Below, one piece after another: positions 8,734-15,742 of a stretch of 64,000 nucleotides of DNA. The DNA lies in the NCBI RefSeq assembly GCF_018474015.1, contig NZ_JAHCSG010000001.1, forward strand, positions 1,240,001 through 1,304,000, written 5' to 3'. This DNA comes from Williamsia sp. CHRR-6 (GTDB lineage: Bacteria > Actinomycetota > Actinomycetes > Mycobacteriales > Mycobacteriaceae). A model generated the notes under the pieces. That model was not told the origin of the DNA. It searched no databases and saw only the letters and a list, made by a program, of their open reading frames with translations. A program made the translations under genes and the position numbers. Each line of letters opens with the position of its first letter. Position 1 is the stretch's first letter.

Positions 8734-9864
8734 TCAGGTGTTGATCCCGTAGACCCGTATCGCGTTGTCGCGCAATATGTTCCGTACCAGATCCGCGCCC
8801 AGGGAACCGGTCACGTCCAGCACCGAGCCGACCAGCATCACCATGCTGGCGTTGGCCTTGTCGATGGGAAAATTCGAACCGAACACGATCCGATCGGGTC
8901 CGAACACCTCCACGCAACGTGCGATGAGCGGTCCCACCATGTCGGTCAACACCGACTGATCAGCGATGTTGCCGTCGGCCTGATCGCCGTAACCGAGCAG
9001 CGCGAACCCCAGACCCGAGATCTTCATGACGACGTTGGGGCAATCGGCCAGCGCCGCAACCTGATCACGCCAGCGTGCGCGGATCGAGGCGCGAGCCGCC
9101 GCGCTGCGCCCGGTGTGGCGACCTACCGGACCGAAGATCCCGACGGGGCAGGCCAGGTGGTCGACGACGATGGTCACCTCGGGGAACTCACGAGCCAACG
9201 CCACCACGTCCGGCGTCTGGTCGGCGTAGACGCACGCCTCGAAGATCAGACCCCGCTCGGCGAGGTGGCGGAAGCCACGCAGAAACGCCGGACTCTGATA
9301 CAGCGAGTCCTCGTCACACCAATCGCGGACCTCCGGATCCGGGTGGCGCCCGGCGACGATGCGGATACCGCTGAACCGCCCGTGCACCACCGCGGCGATG
9401 TGCGCATCCAGCAGGGCCGCGAACACCTCGTCTCGGGGATCGGCGAAACCCACCAACCCAGCGATCGGCGTCCCGGGGAGCTCGTTCAACGAATCGATCC
9501 AGGCCGACTCGGTGGCTGCGTGCAACGGGGAATGGCCGGTCCAGGACGACGCCACATGGACTACCCCATCAACGGTGGCGCCGACGGCGTCGAGCAACCC
9601 TTCGGCGTCAGCGCGGTGATCGGGGGGCAGATACGGCCGCACCACATGCCGAGGTGTGACGATCACGTCGCGGTCGGCGCGAGATGCGCGTGCGGCGAAC
9701 AGCAGATCGGCGATCACGTTCGGCGCCAAACGATAGGTGGTCGAGCCCGGCAGGCCCCCGTCGCGATCGAACGCACCGGAATCCCAGAAATGGGTGTGCG
9801 TGTCGATGATGCCGGGCACCGCTGCGCGCGGTGGCGGGCCGTGACCGGCGGGCGATGACATCAT
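8734..9864 (-). CDS. Metal-dependent hydrolase, amidohydrolase_2 family
   Basis: 376 residues in a TIM-barrel amidohydrolase of the 2-pyrone-4,6-dicarboxylate-lactonase/decarboxylase group. It begins with the metal-binding GIIDTHTHFWD. Later landmarks are VVDHLACP (barrel His), NVVMKISGLG and FGPDRIVFGSNFPID, whose Asp/Asn-containing loop ends the active site. It probably hydrolyses a lactone or amide, or decarboxylates an aromatic acid. Two adjacent ATGs (9864, 9861) are possible starts. Its start faces the flavohaemoglobin gene, and it precedes the flavin monooxygenase gene on the same strand. Confidence 0.85.
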   Translation of the reverse strand: MMSSPAGHGPPPRAAVPGIIDTHTHFWDSGAFDRDGGLPGSTTYRLAPNVIADLLFAARASRADRDVIVTPRHVVRPYLPPDHRADAEGLLDAVGATVDGVVHVASSWTGHSPLHAATESAWIDSLNELPGTPIAGLVGFADPRDEVFAALLDAHIAAVVHGRFSGIRIVAGRHPDPEVRDWCDEDSLYQSPAFLRGFRHLAERGLIFEACVYADQTPDVVALAREFPEVTIVVDHLACPVGIFGPVGRHTGRSAAARASIRARWRDQVAALADCPNVVMKISGLGFALLGYGDQADGNIADQSVLTDMVGPLIARCVEVFGPDRIVFGSNFPIDKANASMVMLVGSVLDVTGSLGADLVRNILRDNAIRVYGINT

Positions 9865-9940
9865 GTCACTGTACTTTTCGCATCGATCGCGTACACAAGG
9901 TATGGCGAGGACGTCGACGACCAGGAGGGGATCAGCAGCC

Positions 9941-11086
9941 GTGGCAGCCACCGCCGACGAGGGTCTGGGAGCCGTCGCCGAGGCGATCGCGCACGACCCC
10001 GACGGGTTCGTTGCCGACTTCTACACGCGGCTGTTCGCCACCCGACCCGATCTTCGCGAGCTGTTTCCCGCCACCATGGAGCATCAGCGGGCCGCACTGT
10101 TCGGTGTGCTGGACCACATCTTGGCGACTGTTCCCGACCTCGACGCCCACCCTGATCTGATCGCGCTGCTCACCCAGCTCGGACTCGACCACCGCAAGTT
10201 CGGTGTGGCGCCGCAGCACTACGAGGTGTTCCTCGACACGCTGCTTACCGAGATCGCCCGGCTGATGGGCGAACGCTGGAAGGGCTCCACCGCAGACGAC
10301 ACCACCCAGGCGATGATGCTGGCGACCGGGGTGATGCGGGGCGCGGCAATGACCGCTACCGGGCCGGCCACCTGGCACGCCCGGGTGGTGGAGAAGTACC
10401 GCATGTCAAGGGATCTCGCCGTGGTTCGACTCATCTCGCAGGCGCCGGGGGTGTACGTGGCCGGGCAGTATCTGGAGGTCCAGGTGCCGCAGTGGCCGCG
10501 CGTGTGGCGGTCACTGTCGCCATCCATCCCACCGAATCCGCAGGGCGAGTTGGAGTTCCACGTACGAGCCGTTCCCGGCGGCTCGGTCTCCACCTCCATC
10601 GTGTCCGAGACCGCCGCAGGTGACGTGTGGACGTTCGCCCAGAGCCACGGCACGTTGGCCATCGATCCCACGCTGCCCACCCTGTTCGTGGCCGGCGGCA
10701 CCGGCTTGGCCCCGGTGCGGGCGCTGCTGACCGACATGGCCTATCGCGTCGACACCGCTCCCACCCACGTCTTCTACGGCACGCGCTACCCGGGTGAGCT
10801 CTACGACCGGTTCTCACTCGCCCGGCTGGCCGGCACCAACCCGTGGCTCACGGTCACCACGGTGTCGGAGGAAGAACACAACCCGTGGTGGCTCGAGGTC
10901 GGGTTCTCCCCGATACCAGGAGTGGACCACCACATCGGCCGGGTGGCCGATGTGGCTGTGGCCCAGCGGGATTGGAGCGATCACCAAGCCATCATCGCCG
11001 GCTCGCCGGAGATGATCGACTACACACGGCGCGCGCTGATCATCGCTGGGGTGCCCGCGAGCCGCATCCAGCACGATCCGGTCTGA
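9941..11086 (+). CDS. Flavohaemoglobin-like globin-reductase fusion (Rv0385-like)
   Basis: 381 residues from the GTG at 9941, chosen because AGGAGGGG lies 10 nt before it and globin homology starts there (the frame extends to 9863). The N-terminal globin carries the B10 Tyr in DFYTRLF and a proximal-His candidate in LDHRKFG. The C-terminal ferredoxin-reductase part has FAD- and NAD-binding segments, including VAGGTGLAPVRALL. The usual FAD motif RxYS is replaced by RSLS, as in divergent (type II) actinobacterial flavohaemoglobins. Classical Hmp proteins detoxify NO; this class may serve another electron-transfer role. In M. tuberculosis the related Rv0385 lies beside clpB (Rv0384c). Confidence 0.85.
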   Translation: MAATADEGLGAVAEAIAHDPDGFVADFYTRLFATRPDLRELFPATMEHQRAALFGVLDHILATVPDLDAHPDLIALLTQLGLDHRKFGVAPQHYEVFLDTLLTEIARLMGERWKGSTADDTTQAMMLATGVMRGAAMTATGPATWHARVVEKYRMSRDLAVVRLISQAPGVYVAGQYLEVQVPQWPRVWRSLSPSIPPNPQGELEFHVRAVPGGSVSTSIVSETAAGDVWTFAQSHGTLAIDPTLPTLFVAGGTGLAPVRALLTDMAYRVDTAPTHVFYGTRYPGELYDRFSLARLAGTNPWLTVTTVSEEEHNPWWLEVGFSPIPGVDHHIGRVADVAVAQRDWSDHQAIIAGSPEMIDYTRRALIIAGVPASRIQHDPV

Positions 11087-11087
11087 C

Positions 11088-12188
11088 CTACGGTTTGGGG
11101 CTCGTGGTCGTCGTCGACGTGGTGGTCGTCGTGGTCGTGGTGGTTGTGGTCGTCGTCGGTTTCGTAGTGGTCGTCGTCGGCGTGACCGTTCGGGTCTGGG
11201 TGAGCGTCGACGGCTTCTGCGTGACGGTCACCGTCGACGGTGCGGGCGGCGGTGGGGGCGGCGCCACCTGCTGGTCCTCGGTGGTGGTGGTGGTCGGAGT
11301 GCGCGTGCGGCTCGAGGTGGTGGTGGTCGGCTCGACAGTCGTCGTCGTGGTGGTGGCGCTCACCGACGCCCCGGTCGGATTGGGGTCGTCGCTGGATTCG
11401 TTGCCGCCGAGCAAGATGGCTGCAGCGACCACGCCCGCGAGGACCGCGGCACCCACCGCGGCACCGATGAGGATGAGCCAGCGGCTCTGACCTGCGGCTG
11501 CGGTACCGCGGGAACGCCCGTGCAGCGCCGCTCCGTGCGCGGCCGAGAAGGTCGGTTCGGGCGCAATCTGCACCGGCAGCTGCGTCTCGTACTCCAGCGA
11601 CGGACCGACCCCGGGCACGTCGCCGCCGGGCCCGACGACGAACACGCCGCTGCGCCCGGCTTCGGTGCGCGGGAGCAGATCGAAAGCGGCGGCCACCGCG
11701 GCGGCGCCACCGATCTCGGTCACCGGTTGACGGACACCGCCCGACGGCAGCTGCACCGCCCCGACCACGGTGGCGGCCTCGGTGTCGACAGCCGCGATGG
11801 ACAGTTCGTTGAACGGCACCGCATCGGAGGCGAGGTCGATGACCACCACCACCCCACGCTGATCCGACTGTGCCGCAGCGACATTAGCGAAAGCGAACGG
11901 GGTGTCGGTGACGATGGTCCGTTTGAACCAGGACGGCTGGCCCGACTCGCCGGAGGTGATGGTGTTGTGCAGGGCGACCTGCATGCGTCGCTGAGCGCAG
12001 GCGATGGTGACCGAGTCCACCTCGAAGGGCACCGACTCCACGAGCTGGCTGATCGCATCGAACACGGTGGCCTGGCTGTCGTCGTCGAGGTCGACGACGT
12101 TGCGGGCCAACACATTCCCGGTGGACACCTCCATGATCACCGACGCGATCTGAAGGTCGGTGACCGAAACGCCCATCACCTGGCTCAT
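11088..12188 (-). CDS. Membrane-anchored actin-fold protein with Thr-rich tail
   Basis: 366 residues. The N-terminal ~225 residues look like a reduced Hsp70/actin-type domain: GVSVTDLQIASVIMEV sits where phosphate-1 should be, VVVVIDLASDAVPFNELSI at phosphate-2, and VVGPGGDVPGVGPSLEYETQ ... FSAAHGAAL at the adenosine motif. It aligns by eye with the Hsp70-like protein at 22168-23883. One TM helix follows (WLILIGAAVGAAVLAGVVAA), then an external Thr/Pro tail with runs of Thr. It may be a DUF7159-type mycobacterial protein. The ATG at 12188 was preferred to an in-frame ATG at 12203. It ends 1 bp from the flavohaemoglobin gene. Function unknown. Confidence 0.65.
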   Translation of the reverse strand: MSQVMGVSVTDLQIASVIMEVSTGNVLARNVVDLDDDSQATVFDAISQLVESVPFEVDSVTIACAQRRMQVALHNTITSGESGQPSWFKRTIVTDTPFAFANVAAAQSDQRGVVVVIDLASDAVPFNELSIAAVDTEAATVVGAVQLPSGGVRQPVTEIGGAAAVAAAFDLLPRTEAGRSGVFVVGPGGDVPGVGPSLEYETQLPVQIAPEPTFSAAHGAALHGRSRGTAAAGQSRWLILIGAAVGAAVLAGVVAAAILLGGNESSDDPNPTGASVSATTTTTTVEPTTTTSSRTRTPTTTTTEDQQVAPPPPPPAPSTVTVTQKPSTLTQTRTVTPTTTTTKPTTTTTTTTTTTTTSTTTTSPKP

Positions 12189-12341
12189 CGATCGGTACCG
12201 CACGTCATGTTGGCCACCTCGGGTCAGCGGAGTCCGGACCGGCGTCCGGATCGTTCACGACAATATCGGGACATCCACGCCGCAGGTTACATAACCCGCT
12301 GCGACCACCGATCAACGATCGTTAGACATCGCTGGTGGCTC

Positions 12342-12347
12342 TACAGT
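12342..12347 (+). promoter_or_regulatory. -10 box TACAGT, leaderless start for the 12354 gene
   Basis: TACAGT followed by six bases and then the ATG. With transcription starting ~7 nt after the box, the mRNA would begin at or next to the start codon. No ribosome-binding site precedes the gene. Confidence 0.5.
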
Positions 12348-12353
12348 TGCCCC

Positions 12354-12902
12354 ATGTCCGACCAGACGCCGCCGCGCCCGCCGCGCCCCGCGATCGCCGT
12401 CACGCCGATGCGTGAGCCGATATCTGACGAACGTCCGCGAATCGTGGATGTAGCCCTAGTGACCTGGGCGTTCACGCTGATCACCCTGCTGGTGACCGCC
12501 GCGTTGGTGGGCGTCAAGCACGCTGCGGTGCGCGCGGAGTTGATCCGGTCGCTGGCCGAGGACAATCGCTCCACCTCGGGTCAGGACATCCGCAACACCG
12601 TCGACATCTCGCTGGTCGCATCAGCCGGTGGCGCGGCGATCGTGCTGATCGTGGTCAGCTACGGCTGCTACCAGGTGCGCGATCGTGTGATGGCCGGGCG
12701 GGCCGTGTTGAGTGTGATGGGTGTGCTGACCGCGGCGGGTGCCATCGGCTTCGGCACCGTGATCGCTCCAGCCCGCGACGCGGTGAACGTCGCCGCCCTG
12801 GTCCTGCCCTACGTGGTGGCGGGGTTGGCCGTGGTGGCCACAGTTCTGCTGCACCTGGGCGCGGTGACCGCGTGGTTGCGCGCAGCGCCGATCCGCCGCT
12901 GA
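12354..12902 (+). CDS. Four-TM membrane protein of unknown function
   Basis: 182 residues. A Pro/Arg-rich cytoplasmic N-terminus (~35 residues) is followed by four predicted helices: VALVTWAFTLITLLVTAALV, SLVASAGGAAIVLIVVSYG, VLSVMGVLTAAGAIGFGTVI and VLPYVVAGLAVVATVLLHL. This resembles the many small actinobacterial membrane proteins with a Pro-rich head. No catalytic motif is visible. The start is supported by the leaderless promoter arrangement. A 79-bp inverted repeat begins 34 bp after the stop. Confidence 0.65.
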   Translation: MSDQTPPRPPRPAIAVTPMREPISDERPRIVDVALVTWAFTLITLLVTAALVGVKHAAVRAELIRSLAEDNRSTSGQDIRNTVDISLVASAGGAAIVLIVVSYGCYQVRDRVMAGRAVLSVMGVLTAAGAIGFGTVIAPARDAVNVAALVLPYVVAGLAVVATVLLHLGAVTAWLRAAPIRR

Positions 12903-12935
12903 CTCCTGCCCCTGAGCCGGAGTTCCCAACCCTGC

Positions 12936-13014
12936 GCTGCTGAAAACGTCCCCGTGGCCTCAGGTGGAGGGAAATATGCCCTCGGCCCCCCGCCCAGGGG
13001 ACGTTTTCAGCAGC
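12936..13014. repeat. 79-bp nested inverted repeat, copy A
   Basis: Perfect 18-nt arms, GCTGCTGAAAACGTCCCC (12936-12953) and its complement (12997-13014), enclose a smaller hairpin GAGGG..CCCTC. Copy B at 34034-34112 has exactly the same length and aligns without gaps, with the outer GYTGCTGAAA arms and the inner stem conserved. The structure suggests a REP/MITE-like element or a structured 3' RNA. It lies just after a membrane-protein gene and may also act as a terminator. Confidence 0.8.
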
Positions 13015-13537
13015 GGGGTCAGCGCAGAGGCCCTGAGATTGTTCTCCGTCCGTATCGCCGAGACCATTTGTCGGAAGAATCGGCATTTTCCTTTGTGCAC
13101 GCCGCTCCGCGAAATCCACAATCGGTTGATCAAGTCCGAATCGAGCATTTTTCGACCGTGGTCGAGCCGGGTCATGATTTCACCGCACCGACACCCGGCG
13201 GGCTCAGTCATGGCATTTCTCCGCCTGGATCATCGATTCGGTCGATGTGACTCATACACACTCCCGACCTCCGCGCCTGTCACGAACAATGTTTCATCGC
13301 AACATGATTGAGCTCGAACGGCGGAGAGTACAACCTTCCGGGCGCGCCGCCGATCGGTCCCGCGACGGGGGCGGCCCCGGCAATCCCAACCATGACCGGG
13401 GCGGTTTTTCATAATTGCCGGTTTTGTCGGCCCTCGGGAACTTCCCGACAAACCAACATGCGGCCAGGAATCCTGCTACTTTCCGTTGGCCAGTCATCCA
13501 CGGCCCAAATACCAATCTGAATTCAGGAGACACGATA
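13015..13537. other. Gene-poor, AT-richer stretch before the secreted Cys protein
   Basis: About 520 bp with clearly lower GC than the surroundings and no convincing coding frame. Short frames on both strands lack ribosome sites and recognisable domains. The visible structure is at 13423-13452: outer arms TTTGTCGG/CCGACAAA compete with the palindrome TCGGGAA-C-TTCCCGA, so two alternative hairpins are possible. The rest probably holds the promoter of the 13538 gene. The composition suggests recent acquisition. Confidence 0.5.
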
Positions 13538-14059
13538 GTGAATTCGTCAAGATCCGTCAGCCGCGTTGCCACCTCCTTGGTTCTGACGCTCGCAGCAGCG
13601 CTCGGCCTCGTGGTCTTCCACGCCGGCGACGCATCGGCGTTGACCAATCGGCGCGTATGCGTCTACGCGGACTACGCCACCCGCCACAACGGTCAGCGGT
13701 TCATGTGGAACAACAAGCCCGCAGACGCCTACCCGTACCGCACCTGGATCATCGTCAACTACAAGAAGGGCGGGGAGTGCCCTGGGATTGCTCCGTACAA
13801 GATCCATCTCAAAGATCCCTACGCGGGAACCCCCAATCAGGAGCAGGACTACATCAAGCCGACGGGGCTGTCCAAAGAGACCTGCGAGGGCATGCGAACG
13901 ATCATGGGTCCCTACGCCTTCGACTGGGTCAATGACATCTGTGAGGCGATGTTCGAGGACACGCTCTACCGTGTCCGGTCGGGACTCGCCTTCAGCGGGG
14001 CGCCCACCCGCGATGTCGTCATCAACGACCTGGAGCAGACGATCTGGGACGTCCGCTGA
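13538..14059 (+). CDS. Small secreted protein with four cysteines, unknown function
   Basis: 173 residues from GTG 13538, which has AGGAGA 7 nt upstream; the frame itself opens at 13415. A Sec signal peptide (TSLVLTLAAALGLVV, cleavage after GDASA) gives a mature protein of ~139 residues starting LTNRRVC. Four Cys (RRVC, GGEC, KETC, NDIC) could form two disulfides. Aromatic- and Lys-rich segments (YRTWIIVNYKKGGECPG) look like a compact extracellular domain. No family recognised. It lies in an AT-richer patch between unrelated genes, suggesting accessory DNA. Confidence 0.7.
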   Translation: MNSSRSVSRVATSLVLTLAAALGLVVFHAGDASALTNRRVCVYADYATRHNGQRFMWNNKPADAYPYRTWIIVNYKKGGECPGIAPYKIHLKDPYAGTPNQEQDYIKPTGLSKETCEGMRTIMGPYAFDWVNDICEAMFEDTLYRVRSGLAFSGAPTRDVVINDLEQTIWDVR

Positions 14060-14181
14060 CGTCGGTGTAGCGGGGAAGCCGGCAGCGAGCGAGGTCACCC
14101 TGTCGAACTGGGCGACGGAACTGATCGGAACATCCTGCGGTACTGGCTAAGGGGCACCGCGCTCGGAAACGCCGATGCCCA

Positions 14182-14276
14182 GTCGACGCCGGTTTCCGCC
14201 CAACCGACGCCGATTTCCGCCCAGTCGACGCCGGTTTCCGCCCAACCGACGCGAGTTTCCGCCCAGCCGACGTCAG
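14182..14276. repeat. 21-bp tandem repeat array abutting the iniC stop codon
   Basis: Four full units (14182, 14203, 14224 and 14245) and a partial fifth ending in the iniC stop. Core sequence GACGCCGGTTTCCGCCCA, with units alternating GTC/ACC at the first bases. The same core with small changes forms the inverted repeat after hspR (26432-26535). In both places the edge reads CGAC-N-TCAGGGG, where TCA is the complement of the gene's stop codon. There are no spacers, so it is not a CRISPR array. Confidence 0.85.
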
Positions 14277-15742
14277 GGGTGGGGACGGTCGGCGAGGATG
14301 CCTTCGGCGCTGCGGGCGGCCGCGGTGCAGGCCAGCGCGGTGGTGCGGTCCAGCAGCGGATGCGCCGCCCATTCCCGCCACCCCTGCACGGCTTCGATGG
14401 CGGCCGAACGGATCTGGGCTGGTGTGGCGTCGGGGTCGAGACCCAGGCGCAGCGTGGGCTCGATGCCGAAGCCACCGATGATGCGGGTCATCTCGGCCAG
14501 CGACTCCTCGGGCAGACGCAGCGCGCCCGAACGCAGCCGGCCCAGCAACCGCAGCTCGGTGAACCCGTGCACATCGGCAAGCATGCGGTCCACCTCGGTG
14601 GCGATCACCCCGGCCGCACCGGATCGGCCTGCGCCACCGATGATCCGCAACAACGAGAGCAACGCGGTGTGGGTCTTGAGTTGATCGGCGCGCTGGCCGA
14701 ACTGCACGTCGATCACCTCGCGCAACTCGCTGAGTCCACTGCGTTGGACGAGTTCGGCAGCCAGCGAGGGTGAATCGGAGACGCCGAGCCGAATCAAGGT
14801 GACCGCCAATCGGATTCCGAACATCCCGAACCGGTCCAACAACACCGCACGCAGCGCCGCATCGACCGGCAGCCCGGTGGTCGGCGCGGCGAACCGGTCG
14901 GCCGAGAGCATCGCCGTGGTCAACTCATCGGGGTGCACCCCAGCCAACTCCACCAGCGCCCGGTACTCCACCTCACGCAGCGTGCGCGCACCCAACGCCA
15001 CTAACCCGGCCACCGGCACCACGGCCTGGCACAACCCGGTGCGTTCTAGTTCACCGGCAAAGCGCGCCGCCACCTCACCGGCCGACATCATAGCGTCCAT
15101 CCGCCCCGCCCCGATCTCATCGGCGCGCGAGACCACCCCCACCACGCCGAGCGGACCGGACTCCCGCCCGATCGCCTCCCCGATCCGGGCCAGAAAGGCG
15201 GTATCGGTGTTGGTGAGCGAACGCAGCAGGTAGACAACGGCATCGGCGCCCGACTCGCCGTCTTGCGGGGTCAACATGTCAACGGTCAACGCCGACACGT
15301 CCGTCGACAGCGACGCCGTGCCAGGGGTGTCGATGATGGTGAACGAGCGCAGGGTACGCGCCGGCCAGGTGACATCGAGTCGATCGACCCGATCCGCGGT
15401 GAGGCCACCGAAGTCGAACGTGAGCCGACCGTTGGGACGCAGCACCGGGATGTCGGTGGTGCGGTCACCGTCGTAGACGGCGGTGACGCGGGCGGTGGCC
15501 CCTCGCCGATACCAGGTGACCACCCGCGTGCACTCGGTGGCGTCGGTGGGTGCGATGTCTTGACCCACAAGCGCATTGAGCAGTGTCGACTTGCCCGCCT
15601 TCAGCGATCCGGCCAGTGCCACCCGCAGCGGCTCGTCGAGGCGGTCGAGGCAGTCACTGAGCTGGCGATGGGTCGCGGCGTCACCGCGGAACACCTCCTG
15701 CGCCTCGCGGATCAGGCCCCGAGCTCGCTCGACGCTGTTCAT
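14273..15742 (-). CDS. iniC: IniC-like dynamin-family GTPase
   Basis: 489 residues, close to M. tuberculosis IniC (~490). It is a bacterial dynamin-like GTPase: G1 GSLKAGKSTLLN near residue 45, a Thr-rich switch I (TDATECTRVV), G3 DTPGT near 137, and G4 SRAD near 207, followed by a helical stalk. IniA and IniC act together in membrane remodelling and in tolerance to cell-wall inhibitors such as isoniazid and ethambutol. The start ATG overlaps the iniA stop (ATGA). The stop codon lies in the edge of a 21-bp repeat array. Confidence 0.88.
   Translation of the reverse strand: MNSVERARGLIREAQEVFRGDAATHRQLSDCLDRLDEPLRVALAGSLKAGKSTLLNALVGQDIAPTDATECTRVVTWYRRGATARVTAVYDGDRTTDIPVLRPNGRLTFDFGGLTADRVDRLDVTWPARTLRSFTIIDTPGTASLSTDVSALTVDMLTPQDGESGADAVVYLLRSLTNTDTAFLARIGEAIGRESGPLGVVGVVSRADEIGAGRMDAMMSAGEVAARFAGELERTGLCQAVVPVAGLVALGARTLREVEYRALVELAGVHPDELTTAMLSADRFAAPTTGLPVDAALRAVLLDRFGMFGIRLAVTLIRLGVSDSPSLAAELVQRSGLSELREVIDVQFGQRADQLKTHTALLSLLRIIGGAGRSGAAGVIATEVDRMLADVHGFTELRLLGRLRSGALRLPEESLAEMTRIIGGFGIEPTLRLGLDPDATPAQIRSAAIEAVQGWREWAAHPLLDRTTALACTAAARSAEGILADRPHP

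Noticed and set aside
12960-13211. 83-codon minus-strand frame in the AT-richer gap
   Set aside because: No domain, weak start context, and its end lies in the 79-bp repeat; not enough to call a gene.
14182-14276. CRISPR array
   Set aside because: The 21-bp units are directly adjacent with no unique spacers, and no cas genes are nearby.
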